From positions 2,914,001 through 2,978,000 of the forward strand of contig NZ_CP080767.1 in assembly GCF_019602855.1 (NCBI RefSeq): 64,000 nucleotides of DNA, written 5' to 3'. The notes under the pieces are model-generated. The model was not told where the DNA came from. It made no database searches and saw only the letters and a list, made by a program, of their open reading frames with translations. The DNA comes from Cupriavidus pinatubonensis. Lineage in GTDB: Bacteria > Pseudomonadota > Gammaproteobacteria > Burkholderiales > Burkholderiaceae. The position numbers were made by a program, and so were the translations under genes. Position 1 is the stretch's first letter, and each line of letters starts with the position of its first letter. Positions 35,559 through 44,480 of the stretch are shown here, piece after piece.

Positions 35559-36829
35559 ACCCTGCGCGGATCGGTCGGGCCGCCGCGCCCGATCGCATAC
35601 CACACTGCCGCAAGGGCCTGCAGCGTTACCAAGCCAGCCCATGCCGACAGGTGGGCAGTAGCGGGATAGCGGCCGCCCGTGGCCGGCCACAGGTCCAATA
35701 CCTGGCCAATCCCGACCTGGCAGAGGAACGTGGCCAGGAACACCGTAAGTGTCATGGCTGTCGTCGCGCGGCCGATCAGGGCATCCGGGAAACTGCGCGC
35801 CAGAACGGCATAGGTCAGGATGCCGCTCGAGCCGAACACGCCATAGGCCGCCCACAGCAGCACTGGCGACAGCGGCACCTGGGCCATGATCAATATCTGG
35901 ACCACGATGAAGCCCGTCATGCCAGCGCCGGCAAAGGCCTTCAGGCTTACGCCGAGCCGCTCCAGATGACGTGCCGCCCAGCCCGACCCTACGCACCCGG
36001 CCATCATCGCCAGACCAATGACTGATACCAGTCGCGCGCTCTGGTCAGGCGCAAATCCGGACACATCACGCATGAAGGCACCCACCCACAACGTTTGCAC
36101 CGCCAGGAATACGCCCTGGTTAAGCAAGGTCAGCGGCACCACGCGCCAGAAGCGCTCGCTGCCAAGAATTTGACGCGTGCCACGCAACTGCTCCGCCAGG
36201 CTTTCACGCCGCGGGCTGGCCTTGTCCGGCACGCCGAACCAAAGCAAGGCGGCCATGGCCAGCGATACGAAGGCCAGCCCAGTGCTGACGGATCTCCAGT
36301 CCGTCCAGGACAGCAGCCACGCCAGCGGCGAACCGACAGCCACCGCCCCCAGCCCGCCAATCGCCATGACGAGGCCGTTGAGCAAAGGCATACGCGACAG
36401 CGGGAACCACATCGACAGCGCCTGGATGGCCGCGCCAAGGCAAACCGAAACACCGATCCCGATCAGCAGCCGCGCCGCAGCCAATCCGGCCATGCCGGGG
36501 GCCACCGCAAACAACATGGATCCGGCCACTGCTGCCAAAAGCATCGCAGCTTCGGTCTTGCGGGGCCCATACCGATCCAGCAGGATGCCGGCCGGCAGTT
36601 GCGCCGCGGCGAACCCGAGGAAGTAGAAGCTGGTGAGCAGACCGAGGTCACCAGCGCTCAGTCCCAGCTCACGAATCAAGTGCGGCGCGAAGCCCAGATT
36701 GACACCGCGGAATACGTAGGAAACCAGAAAGCCAAGCGAAAAAACCGCCAGAACCCGCCAGCGGGCGTCTGTAACAGGTCCGTGTTCCGGGCGGGCCATG
36801 GAAGATCGGGTAGCAGCAGAGGTCGTCAT
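35552..36829 (-). CDS. MFS transporter
   Basis: 425 aa with twelve predicted helices. The loop after helix 2 has the MFS motif LDRYGPRKTEAAML. LGFLVSYVFRGVNLGFAPHL in helix 1 resembles the nitrate/cyanate-like and hexuronate groups, but no substrate can be named. A GAGGA ten bases before ATG 36829 (MTTSAATRSS) supports that start over the ATG at 36865. It is divergent from the LysR gene, its likely regulator. Confidence 0.87.
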   Translation of the reverse strand: MTTSAATRSSMARPEHGPVTDARWRVLAVFSLGFLVSYVFRGVNLGFAPHLIRELGLSAGDLGLLTSFYFLGFAAAQLPAGILLDRYGPRKTEAAMLLAAVAGSMLFAVAPGMAGLAAARLLIGIGVSVCLGAAIQALSMWFPLSRMPLLNGLVMAIGGLGAVAVGSPLAWLLSWTDWRSVSTGLAFVSLAMAALLWFGVPDKASPRRESLAEQLRGTRQILGSERFWRVVPLTLLNQGVFLAVQTLWVGAFMRDVSGFAPDQSARLVSVIGLAMMAGCVGSGWAARHLERLGVSLKAFAGAGMTGFIVVQILIMAQVPLSPVLLWAAYGVFGSSGILTYAVLARSFPDALIGRATTAMTLTVFLATFLCQVGIGQVLDLWPATGGRYPATAHLSAWAGLVTLQALAAVWYAIGRGGPTDPRRVQ

Positions 36830-36906
36830 GCCGCCATTGTCCTCACCAGCATGGTGCAACGCCAACGAAAGTTACGGTCGGCAATTGTGAGTAGAATTTG
36901 ACGGCC

Positions 36907-37854
36907 ATGGCCCGCAAACCTATCGATCGCCCTGTTCACATCCCGCCGTTGCAAGCGCTGCGTGCGCTGGAAGCTGCCGCGCGCCATCGCAGCTTCTCGC
37001 GTGCCGCAGAAGAGCTTGCACTGACCCACAGCGCCATCAGTCATCACATGCGGGCGCTCGAGGACAAGCTCGGCACCAAACTATTTCAGCGTACCGGCAG
37101 CCAGATGGCGCCGACCAGTGCCGGAGCAAGGCTCGCCGAGCAAATCCGTGCCGCGCTGGACGATATTGAAAGCGCCCTGCGCGAAGCCAGCAGCAGCACG
37201 ACCACACCGGTAGTGCGACTGCAGGTCAGCGTCATGGCGGACCTGGCCAACGCCTGGCTGATTCGCCGCTTGCCGAGCCTGCACGCCCAGGTGCCGTCGC
37301 TGGACCTGCACCTGCGGCTGCATGCCGAGATCACGCCGCCCGACCCGTACAGCGTCGACGTCGGCATCTGGCACCAACGCATCGATCTTCCTGGCTTCGA
37401 ATGCCACAACCTGATCGAAGACCATGTCATCGCCGTGGCCAGCCCGGCGCTGCTGGCGCGCTACCCCGGCTTCACGCCAGCCGACGTGCCTCGCATGCCG
37501 ATGCTGCGCTTTGCGCTGCGGCCCTGGCGCGACTGGCTCGAAGCCGCCGGCCTGCCGGATGCCGAGCCCGAACGCGGCCCGATCTTCCAGGACGCCGGGC
37601 TGATGCTGCAGTCAGCCGTGGCCGGCCTGGGCGTAGCCACCGCCAGGGCGCAACTGGCCCACGACTACCTTGAGAGCGGCCAGTTGGTGCAGGTCGGTTC
37701 TACCCGCATTCCGTCCAGCCTGCATTACTGGGTCACCTGGCGCGAGGGCAATCCTCGCGAGAAAGCGATCCAGCAGTTCCATGCCTGGCTGCAGGAACAG
37801 GTGCGCCGCGAAACGCTGACCGCGGAGCCGACGACAGACGACGCCATGAAGTAA
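36907..37854 (+). CDS. LysR-family regulator (GcvA-like)
   Basis: 315 aa. N-terminal winged helix-turn-helix (LQALRALEAAARHRSFSRAA, ELALTHSAISHHMRALED, LGTKLFQRTGSQMAPTSAGA) and a periplasmic-binding-fold effector domain from about 95. The TH-SAISH-HMRALE helix and DVGIWHQ-like stretch place it near GcvA-type LysR proteins. It is separated by 77 bases from the divergent MFS gene, the standard layout for LysR control of a transporter. The TTG at 36898 is a less likely start. Confidence 0.9.
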   Translation: MARKPIDRPVHIPPLQALRALEAAARHRSFSRAAEELALTHSAISHHMRALEDKLGTKLFQRTGSQMAPTSAGARLAEQIRAALDDIESALREASSSTTTPVVRLQVSVMADLANAWLIRRLPSLHAQVPSLDLHLRLHAEITPPDPYSVDVGIWHQRIDLPGFECHNLIEDHVIAVASPALLARYPGFTPADVPRMPMLRFALRPWRDWLEAAGLPDAEPERGPIFQDAGLMLQSAVAGLGVATARAQLAHDYLESGQLVQVGSTRIPSSLHYWVTWREGNPREKAIQQFHAWLQEQVRRETLTAEPTTDDAMK

Positions 37855-38230
37855 CAGACATGAAATGTTTTCGATGTCCAAAGTTGGCAATACGAATCAT
37901 TTTCGTTTGATTCAGAAGAATCCATGGCTTAGCGTCATGCAGGGAAGCGTTGCCGCCGGCTCAACGCCTCGGGGACGACTCGTCTTCCATGCGGGGCGAG
38001 TTTCACGGATGCAACCATTTCGCTCGGTCAGGTCGACTACCGTGCAACTTCTACTCACTCCATCCATAAAGATGAGATAGGGATGGGAGCCTCATCCAAC
38101 GACTCGTGCAAATGCTTGTCATCGCATGGCTCGTTTCCAATGCGTCGCGACCGCCCGATGCAGCAACGCCGGTTTGACTAGGGATAACACCCTAGAGAAT
38201 CCGACTCTGCCATGTAACTCATGCCGCTCC

Positions 38231-38454
38231 CTGTAACGGAAACGAAACCATTTTGAGCGGCGGGTCGGATCCAAACCCGCTGCCGTGGCACTCCGGCGTT
38301 TCTCATGGCGCTTCCCTTCCTTCGGACAGGGCTACCAAGCACAAATGCTCCTCCGGCCACAGGAAGATGAGTATGAGTGTCGTTTGCACTCCCCCAGAGC
38401 CATACCAAAGGGTGTTTCAGGTCACAGGCTGTAACAGAAATGGAACGATTTGGC
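38231..38454 (+). repeat. two direct copies of a 23-bp motif, 198 bp apart
   Basis: Copies at 38231-38253 and 38429-38451 share CTGTAAC-n-GAAA-n-G-n-AAC-n-ATTT with four mismatches. The first copy is flanked by GCCGCTC (38223-38229) and its inverse GAGCGGC (38255-38261). The second lies about 70-95 bases before a TGGCATG-N4-TCGCG sequence (38523-38538) with GG/GC in sigma-54 spacing. Upstream activator sites are a reasonable reading. Confidence 0.5.
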
Positions 38455-38752
38455 GGCGCCACAGCGCCCCCAATTTCCATCGAATCGAGGTTTTCCTTTG
38501 TTTTCAGAGACATGCCCGACTCTGGCATGCTCATCGCGATATATGTCCACGCGAACATGAAGCCTGGAATTGGGGAAGTCTGAGACCGAAGCGCCTACAC
38601 ACTGGCAAACGTTCGACGAGGTCAGTTTCAGAACGACCCCGCACCCCAGGGCGGGACTCGGGCTGGTGCTGTAAGCGTAGGGCCGCGCTGCAGGGAATGG
38701 CTCGCACCGACGCATACCGTTGCGGTCTGGGCCGGGAAGAACAGGTGAGGTC

Positions 38753-38914
38753 TTTCAGGGAACCACGGGTCGCGCCGGTCTGGGCGGCCCGTGCAGCCTG
38801 AAATACTGAAGCCAGCCATGGACGACCATGGCGGCGATGGGGACCGCTAACAAGCGGGATGCCGGACACCGGCGTCACGAGGGGCATGGCCAAGCCTGCA
38901 AAGCAGGCTTGGCC
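38753..38914 (+). ncRNA. candidate structured leader RNA, at least four stem-loops
   Basis: Stem A is nested: TTTCAGG/CCTGAAA (38753-38759 with 38797-38803), CACGGG/CCCGTG (38764-38769 with 38788-38793), CGCC/GGCG (38773-38776 with 38783-38786). Stem B is GCCATGG/CCATGGC with loop ACGA (38815-38832). Stem C is CCGCT/AGCGG, loop AACA (38844-38857). Stem C' is GCCGG/CCGGC, loop ACA (38861-38873). Stem D is 12 bp, GGCCAAGCCTGC at 38888-38899 with its inverse at 38903-38914, loop AAA. No U-tract follows D. The run ends 133 bases before the activator ATG. It matches no riboswitch class I recognise. Confidence 0.5.
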
Positions 38915-39047
38915 AACACAGAATTCGGGAAATACGCCGGCCAAAGCGAGATCAACCCGCGGCCGGTGCGGGCCTAAGGCCACCGAATCCGATATCCGGC
39001 AACCGCTGGAGTCGGTTTCGTCAAAAACAAGAATCCGGGGAAATCTC

Positions 39048-40421
39048 ATGAGCACTTACGCCAATCGTCCGCTGCTCTATCTGTCCAAGCATCATGACGC
39101 CACGCTGTGCAGGGCGTTTTCGCAACGCGGCTGGAAAATCAGCTTTGCATCGAGCCTGCAAGACCTCGACGCGCTGGCGCACAACACGGCCTGTGCCGCT
39201 CTGCTCGACGTCCATAGCGGATTCAGCGATGCCGAGCTTGAATCCTTCGAGCCCTGGCTGGCCCACCCGTTGCTGGGCTGGATCGGCATGGTCGCCAGCC
39301 GCGAAGAGCTGGGCGACGCGGCGCGCCGCCTTCTCGGCCTCTATTTTATTGACTACTACACCGCGCCATTCGACCTGATCCACCTGGCGCATTCGCTCGG
39401 CCATGCACAAGGCATGGCGCAGATGCGGCCCGCCGCCCAGCGCACAGCCGGGAGCAGCGCGCGCCCGGACGGCATGATTGGCACCTGCGCTGCGATGCAG
39501 ACGCTGTTCCGCGGTATCGAAAAGGTCTCGCTCTGGGATACCCCCGTGCTGATCTCCGGCGAATCCGGTACCGGCAAGGAACTGGCTGCGCAGGCCATCC
39601 ACCGCGCCAGCGAACGCGCGCAGAAGCCGTTCGTGGCCGTGAACTGCGCCGCGATCCCGCCCACCCTGCTCATGTCGGAGTTGTTCGGCTATGAGCGCGG
39701 GGCTTTCACCGGAGCGGCCAAGCGCAAGCTCGGCCGCATCGAGATGGCTCAGGGCGGCACGCTGTTCCTTGACGAAATCGGCGACATGCCGCTGGAAAGC
39801 CAGACCAGCCTGCTGCGCTTCCTGGAAACCGGGCGCATAGAGCGGCTCGGCGGCACCGAATCCATTGAAGTGGATGTACGCATCATCTCGGCCACGCACG
39901 TCGATCTGGAAGCGGCCATCGCAGCCGAGCGGTTCCGCGGCGACCTGTACCACCGCCTGTGCGTGCTGCGCGTGCGTCAGCCACCGCTGCGCGAACGCGG
40001 CAGCGACCTCATGCTGCTCGCCGAGCATGTGCTCGCCGGCGTGCGCAAGCAGTCTCCCAACCATATTCGTGGCTTCGCGCCTACCGCGCTGCGCGCGATT
40101 CAACAACACGATTGGCCCGGCAATGTGCGCGAACTCATCAACCGCATCCGCCATGCCGCGGCGATGTGCGAGGACGGGGTGATCCAGCCCGAGGACCTGG
40201 AACTCGCTGCTCCGGTGGAGGAACGCCCGCTCACGCTGGCGGCGATCCGTGAAGCAGCCGAGCAGAATGCCCTCGTGGAAGCGCTGCAGCGCAATCATGA
40301 GCGCCTGATCGATGTCGCGGCGGAGCTCGGAATTTCGCGGGTGACGCTGTTCAGGTTGATGCGGGACTACAAGTTGCACGTGAAGAAGGGCGATCTCGGC
40401 CTGGTATGCGTGCAAGGCTAG
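39048..40421 (+). CDS. VpsR-like sigma-54-dependent transcriptional activator
   Basis: 457 aa. Residues 1-125 form a receiver-like domain lacking the usual acidic pair, with a VpsR-type end (FIDYYTAPFDLIHLAHSLGH, AQGMAQ). The AAA+ domain has Walker A GESGTGKE (171-178), the sigma-54 contact loop GAFTGA (218-223), Walker B GGTLFLDE (236-243) and WPGNVREL. A Fis-type helix-turn-helix closes the protein (LIDVAAELGISRVTLFRLMR). VpsR relatives respond to c-di-GMP and switch on polysaccharide and biofilm genes. GGGG before ATG 39048 supports the start; the frame is open 63 codons further up through hairpin DNA. Confidence 0.88.
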   Translation: MSTYANRPLLYLSKHHDATLCRAFSQRGWKISFASSLQDLDALAHNTACAALLDVHSGFSDAELESFEPWLAHPLLGWIGMVASREELGDAARRLLGLYFIDYYTAPFDLIHLAHSLGHAQGMAQMRPAAQRTAGSSARPDGMIGTCAAMQTLFRGIEKVSLWDTPVLISGESGTGKELAAQAIHRASERAQKPFVAVNCAAIPPTLLMSELFGYERGAFTGAAKRKLGRIEMAQGGTLFLDEIGDMPLESQTSLLRFLETGRIERLGGTESIEVDVRIISATHVDLEAAIAAERFRGDLYHRLCVLRVRQPPLRERGSDLMLLAEHVLAGVRKQSPNHIRGFAPTALRAIQQHDWPGNVRELINRIRHAAAMCEDGVIQPEDLELAAPVEERPLTLAAIREAAEQNALVEALQRNHERLIDVAAELGISRVTLFRLMRDYKLHVKKGDLGLVCVQG

Positions 40422-40452
40422 ACATCAGCCAACAAGCGGTCATACCCACCCC

Positions 40453-40923
40453 ATGCTGCACTCAGATCCCGGCGCCGGCTGTACGCCGGACGACCCGACA
40501 AGAAATGCCTGCCAGTGGTACGTGCCCCGCAGGCGCAGATTTACCGGGCTTGTACGCTTCGGCGTCGCCGGCGTCATCGCAACGGGCGTTCACGTGGCCA
40601 CCGCCACATCGCTGATATATCTTCTCAACGCGTCGCAGGTAGAAGCCAATGGCGTTGCATTCGCCATTGCGAATGTCAGCTCCTACTTCCTAAACACGTT
40701 GTGGAGCTTTTCTCAAACGCCACGGCGAGACAACTTCCTGCGGTTCTTCTGCGTCTCGATATTGGGGCTCGGCATGACCCTCGGCATTTCCTGGCTGGCC
40801 GAACGGTTGGGCACGACGTACTGGCAAGGACTCGTTTGCGTCCTTGCGGCGGTACCTCCGCTGACGTATGTCCTTCACCGCGTCTGGACTTATCGGCCAC
40901 TTACATCGCGTGCTCATCACTGA
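40453..40923 (+). CDS. GtrA family membrane protein
   Basis: 156 aa with four membrane helices: GLVRFGVAGVIATGVHVATA, VAFAIANVSSYFLNTLWSF, FFCVSILGLGMTLGISWL and GLVCVLAAVPPLTYVLHRVW. GtrA proteins are thought to flip undecaprenyl-phosphate-linked sugars, partnered by a GtrB glycosyltransferase, which lies convergently next door. It follows the activator by 31 bases and may be co-transcribed with it. Confidence 0.87.
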   Translation: MLHSDPGAGCTPDDPTRNACQWYVPRRRRFTGLVRFGVAGVIATGVHVATATSLIYLLNASQVEANGVAFAIANVSSYFLNTLWSFSQTPRRDNFLRFFCVSILGLGMTLGISWLAERLGTTYWQGLVCVLAAVPPLTYVLHRVWTYRPLTSRAHH

Positions 40924-41057
40924 CTCCAAACGCCGGGTGGCGCCGGTGGTCATGGAGCAGTGAAATCAAACCTGGCAAATACGCGACGAGAACCCGCTCC
41001 GCAAAGTGGCGAACCGGGCTTGCGCGCCTCTTTCGCGATACCAGTCAGTTTCACCCG

Positions 41058-42071
41058 CTAACCACGCTTTGCGCTGGCAAGCCGGACGACGCGCCTGGGG
41101 TTAGATGCAGTGTCTTGCGGCCACAGTTCGTGATACCGGCGCCTGACCAGATAAATCGGCCTGCCTTTTGATTCGTCATAGATGCGGCCGACGTACTCCC
41201 CCACCACACCAAGACCGATCAATTGTAATCCGCCAAAAAACAACAACAGCGACAACAACGAGGCATAGCCGGGGACGTCGACACCCAGGATCATGGTCCG
41301 CACGACGATGTACATGCCATACAGGAAGGCCAGCGATGCAATGACACAGCCAAGGTAAGTCCAGCTTCTGAGTGGCAGCGTGCTGAAACTGGTTATGCCT
41401 TCAAGGGCAAGATTCCATAGCCGCCACCCGGAGAACTTCGATTCCCCGGCGCTCCGCGCTTCCCGCTCATAAGGAACAATGACAATGCTGAAGCCGACCC
41501 AGGCAAAGAGCCCCTTCATAAAGCGATGGCGCTCGGGCAACAGCTTTAGCGCGTTGACCACTGCACGATCGATCAATCGGAAGTCGCCGACGTTCTCAGG
41601 CAGTTTGAGATCGGACAGGCAATTGTGTACCCGGTAGTACGCGTTTGCCGTAATCCGCTTCAACAGGGTATCGGTGTTGCGGCTGACGCGCTGTGCCAGT
41701 ACGACTTCGGCGCCCTCACGCCAGTGCGTCACGAGAGTCGGTATCAGTTCCGGCGGATCCTGCAGGTCGGCGTCGATCGGGATCACCGCGTCTCCATGTG
41801 CTTCGTCGATGCCGGCGGTCAGCGCTGCCTCCTTCCCGAAATTGCGCGTCAGATCAATGACACGCAGGCGGCCGTCGCCGCTGGCGGCCCGAAGCAGTAC
41901 ACCAAGGGTGTCATCGGTGCTGCCGTCATTGACGCAGACAATCTCGAACCGGCTCCCTGCGACTGCCTCAAGGATAGGTACCACGCGCGCGAAGAATGCT
42001 TCCAGCACTTCCGCCTCGTTGTAGCACGGTACCACCAGCGAGATCAGCTTGGGCTCGTCATACTCGGCCAT
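41058..42071 (-). CDS. GT2 glycosyltransferase, GtrB/DPM1-like
   Basis: 337 aa. GT-A domain LISLVVPCYNEAEVLEAFF (about 9-27), CVNDGSTDDT, the metal-binding DADLQDPPELIP (about 100-111), and two C-terminal membrane helices (about 235-255, 270-292), the pattern of polyprenyl-phosphate glucosyl/mannosyl transferases. It loads a sugar on undecaprenyl phosphate for flipping by GtrA. The frame continues upstream for hundreds of codons as a shadow of the GT87 gene; AAAGGAG ten bases before ATG 42071 marks the real start. Confidence 0.9.
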   Translation of the reverse strand: MAEYDEPKLISLVVPCYNEAEVLEAFFARVVPILEAVAGSRFEIVCVNDGSTDDTLGVLLRAASGDGRLRVIDLTRNFGKEAALTAGIDEAHGDAVIPIDADLQDPPELIPTLVTHWREGAEVVLAQRVSRNTDTLLKRITANAYYRVHNCLSDLKLPENVGDFRLIDRAVVNALKLLPERHRFMKGLFAWVGFSIVIVPYEREARSAGESKFSGWRLWNLALEGITSFSTLPLRSWTYLGCVIASLAFLYGMYIVVRTMILGVDVPGYASLLSLLLFFGGLQLIGLGVVGEYVGRIYDESKGRPIYLVRRRYHELWPQDTASNPRRVVRLASAKRG

Positions 42072-42112
42072 AATGTCGTTGCTCCTTTGCGCGATATCGG
42101 ACCGTGCACTGT

Positions 42113-43366
42113 TCAGGCATCTCGCGACACCCTTCCCGTCCGCTCCAGCCGGATCCGCCATACGCCGAACGCCAGTGCGAGCACTAGCCCGATCGGAGTC
42201 GGATTGATTCCAATCGCCTTTCCCGCTGCAAGTCCGCCCATCAGCGCCCCGCTCAACGGCAGAAGCCACAGCAAGACCAGCACCTCGCGTTCGCCGACGC
42301 GCCAGCCGATCCGATAGCTGTGAATGCTCAGCCAGGCAATAGCAAAGCCGAGGAGAACCAGGTCGTAGTCGTACAAGTAAGCAGGGATCAGCAAGGCGGC
42401 TGTCATGAGTACCGCCGCCCGCAAGGCAAAGCTTGACGGCCGGGCCCAGGCATATACCACCGCAGTCACGGCCGCAGCCGCCATGCAGCCGTGCATGGCA
42501 TAGGCCCAGCCTAGGCTCCCCGTCAGGGTCCTGGCGGCCGCAAATATGGTTGGCATCCGGGCCGGCAGCGTGGCACCTTGCTCCACTGCGGCCTGTACCA
42601 CTGCCGCGTTGCCGATGAATTCGGTGAACGGCTCCATGCCGAAGGCAAGCATCGACGCCGCAGCAAGCCCAGTGGCCGTGACGAACATCGCCGCGAGCGC
42701 TTGCCATGCGCGTGCGCATAGCAAGGCCAAGGGAAACATCACTGCCAGATGAGGCTTGACGGTCAGCAGTCCGAGCAATGCACCGGCCAACACCGGACGG
42801 GTACGCAACCATGTCATCGCCAACCCCGCACAACCGGCGAGCCACAAGCCGTTCTGTCCGGATGCCAGCGTCACGGCGACTCCGGGAAACGCGACACCTG
42901 CCAGCCAAAGGCGGCGCCACGGCAAGGTGCGGTACATCGCCCACGCATACCAGGCAGCGCCCCCACACATGAACGCCAGTGTGGCTGCACCGTATGGCAA
43001 CAGCGCAAACGGCAGCAGACATAGCATATAGGTGGGTGGGTACAGCCATGGCAGGACGCCATCGCCAAGGGGCAGGCCCGGCACGGCCGCTAGCTCGGTT
43101 GAGCGCAACAGATCGAAATCGTAGGGCGCGGCCGGTCCGTGCTCGAGTGTCAGGTGCGCCGCGCTCCAGAACACGACAAAGTCTCCACCAGGACCAATGA
43201 CGCCAGCTGCCTGCAGCAGGTATGCGCGCAACGTCCAGACGCCAAAGTAGAGCACCTGGCACGCCAGCGCCACCCAGACATACAGGCGCAGCCGGCCCGG
43301 GTCGAGCCAGTGTTCGTGCTGCGACTGGCAATGCGGCCTGCCAGCCGTGTAGTTTGGAAGCTCCAT
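42113..43366 (-). CDS. GT87/DUF2029 integral membrane glycosyltransferase
   Basis: 417 aa with about ten membrane helices. Early GGDFVVFWSAAHLTLEHG and WLYPPTYMLCLLPFALLPYG, then FPGVAVTLASGQNGLWLAG and LTVKPHLAVMFPLALLCARAW are typical of DUF2029/GT87 enzymes that use polyprenyl-phosphate sugars outside the membrane. It would receive the sugar from the GtrB/GtrA pair. Start 43366 (MELPNY) is chosen for GGAG eight bases before; ATG 43402 lacks an SD. A frameshifted paralogue lies at 58250-59451. Confidence 0.83.
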   Translation of the reverse strand: MELPNYTAGRPHCQSQHEHWLDPGRLRLYVWVALACQVLYFGVWTLRAYLLQAAGVIGPGGDFVVFWSAAHLTLEHGPAAPYDFDLLRSTELAAVPGLPLGDGVLPWLYPPTYMLCLLPFALLPYGAATLAFMCGGAAWYAWAMYRTLPWRRLWLAGVAFPGVAVTLASGQNGLWLAGCAGLAMTWLRTRPVLAGALLGLLTVKPHLAVMFPLALLCARAWQALAAMFVTATGLAAASMLAFGMEPFTEFIGNAAVVQAAVEQGATLPARMPTIFAAARTLTGSLGWAYAMHGCMAAAAVTAVVYAWARPSSFALRAAVLMTAALLIPAYLYDYDLVLLGFAIAWLSIHSYRIGWRVGEREVLVLLWLLPLSGALMGGLAAGKAIGINPTPIGLVLALAFGVWRIRLERTGRVSRDA

Positions 43367-44082
43367 TTCATCTGCTCCGGCAACGCCAGGGCCGGTTGCC
43401 ATGGGGCCGCTGCATCCAGCCCCCGGTCACGGACCTGTCAACCAACCGCCTGGGATATTGGCACATCTCCCCTCCCTCACGTTCTTGATTTGCTAGCTCA
43501 CGCTAACCGACTCCTGACTCAGTTTCATAGCCCGCACCGGCGAAAGCAAGCCCGCTCACCAGCCTCGGCACGCTTGCGCCTTTCCCGCAGCGGCGCGGCA
43601 TACGCCCATGTTTCTTGCTTGAATCACGCAGCTTCACCCGCCCCCGAAACAAGCTCTCATGCGGCTTGCAGCCGAATCTGCGAGGGCGCGGCGCTACGGT
43701 TTCCAAGCGGGACGTGGTATCCGACGTTTCTGACTGGAAACGCCCGCCCTGCGCCAGGAACCCTCATCCATCTGTCGGGCACCACTGTGTGTACCAACTG
43801 GAATTAACGGTTCCTCATCCAAACACTGCACCAGAAAGCTGATGCCCCCGAGAGCCGGCTCATGCTTTTGGCTGAAGCATCTGCCTCTCTCCCGGTGCAG
43901 CCCACAGGTGACTTGATGCAACGCTCTCAGCCATCGGTCTCGTCATCCAAAAATCCCTGGCTGACGCGCGTTTCCGGGCGGCAACGAAAGGCCGCCGAAA
44001 CGCCGCCTACGGGCCATCGCGTCCGGCATGTGGCACGCAATGGCACCCGCAAAGCCTTGCAGCACAAGGAATTCCTGCAGGC

Positions 44083-44098
44083 TGGCCCGCGCTTTGCC
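44083..44098 (+). promoter_or_regulatory. possible sigma-54 promoter of the Tad operon
   Basis: TGGCCCG-N4-TTGCC matches the -24/-12 consensus (TGGCACG-N4-TTGCW) at 10 of 12 positions, with the invariant GG and GC twelve bases apart. It lies about 380 bases before flp1. A sigma-54 activator gene is 4 kb away. GC-rich DNA yields such matches by chance. Confidence 0.35.
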
Positions 44099-44158
44099 TA
44101 TGCCATGTCGAGCGGCATCGCAGTTGTCGGCGCCGCAACGCCGGCGCAAAGAATGCCG

Positions 44159-44204
44159 GCAAGCCATTCGAACACGGGGAGCGTACAAGCATGCAAGCCA
44201 TTCG
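44159..44204 (+). repeat. 12-bp direct repeat before flp1
   Basis: GCAAGCCATTCG occurs exactly at 44159-44170 and 44193-44204, 34 bp apart, each followed by a GAAC-like end. It may be a regulator site; nothing further can be said. Confidence 0.4.
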
Positions 44205-44480
44205 CGAACCTGCGATGCCGCACCGGAAGACCGCACACGATGCCATCCACTTCGGCCCGTGGTGCTCTCTTCATGATGCGGCTCACGGGCAATGCAACGC
44301 GCAATGCTTGCATGCCTCGGCAGGGCGACCGCAGCACGGGCGCGATCCAGGAGTCGCGCGCGGCGATCCGGGGCGCTGGCCGTTCCATGCATGCCCGATC
44401 TGCGCGCCGCCGAACCCTCTGCATCCGTCTACGTGAAGCCGCAGCACCTGAAGTTCTCTGTCCAACGCAAGGAGATCATC

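Larger units (their letters stand above)
37855..39047. other. 1.2-kb non-coding region before the VpsR-like activator
   Basis: Frames up to 182 codons exist on both strands, but none has an SD, a family resemblance or coding bias. The region contains an inverted repeat GAATCA/TGATTC (37894-37913), a hairpin CTAGGG/CCCTAG (38178-38195), two copies of a 23-bp motif (38231, 38429), a possible sigma-54 site (38523-38538) and a run of stem-loops (38753-38914). Confidence 0.6.
43367..44480. other. 1.1-kb gene-free region upstream of flp1
   Basis: Open frames exist (the longest runs 43862-44524 into flp1) but have no SD, no recognisable domain and no coding bias. The region should hold promoters for the GT87/GT2 run and for the Tad operon. 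A possible sigma-54 site (44083-44098) and a 12-bp direct repeat (44159, 44193) are listed separately. Confidence 0.55.

Noticed and set aside
38178..38195. CTAGGGATAACACCCTAG, which resembles part of the I-SceI site
   Set aside because: It is a simple 6-bp-stem hairpin; the match to I-SceI covers only about half of its site.
38815..38832. Hairpin with an ACGA loop, as in guanidine-II riboswitches
   Set aside because: The second ACGR hairpin is missing and the downstream gene is an enhancer-binding protein, not a guanidine gene.
42072..43331. Upstream extension of the GT2 frame, giving a 757-codon open frame
   Set aside because: The extra part is the GT87 gene read in another frame; the GT2 domain starts cleanly at 42071 with its own RBS.
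44031..44046. Tandem TGGCAC motifs as sigma-54 -24 boxes
   Set aside because: No TTGC at the required spacing; the nearest match is one base off.
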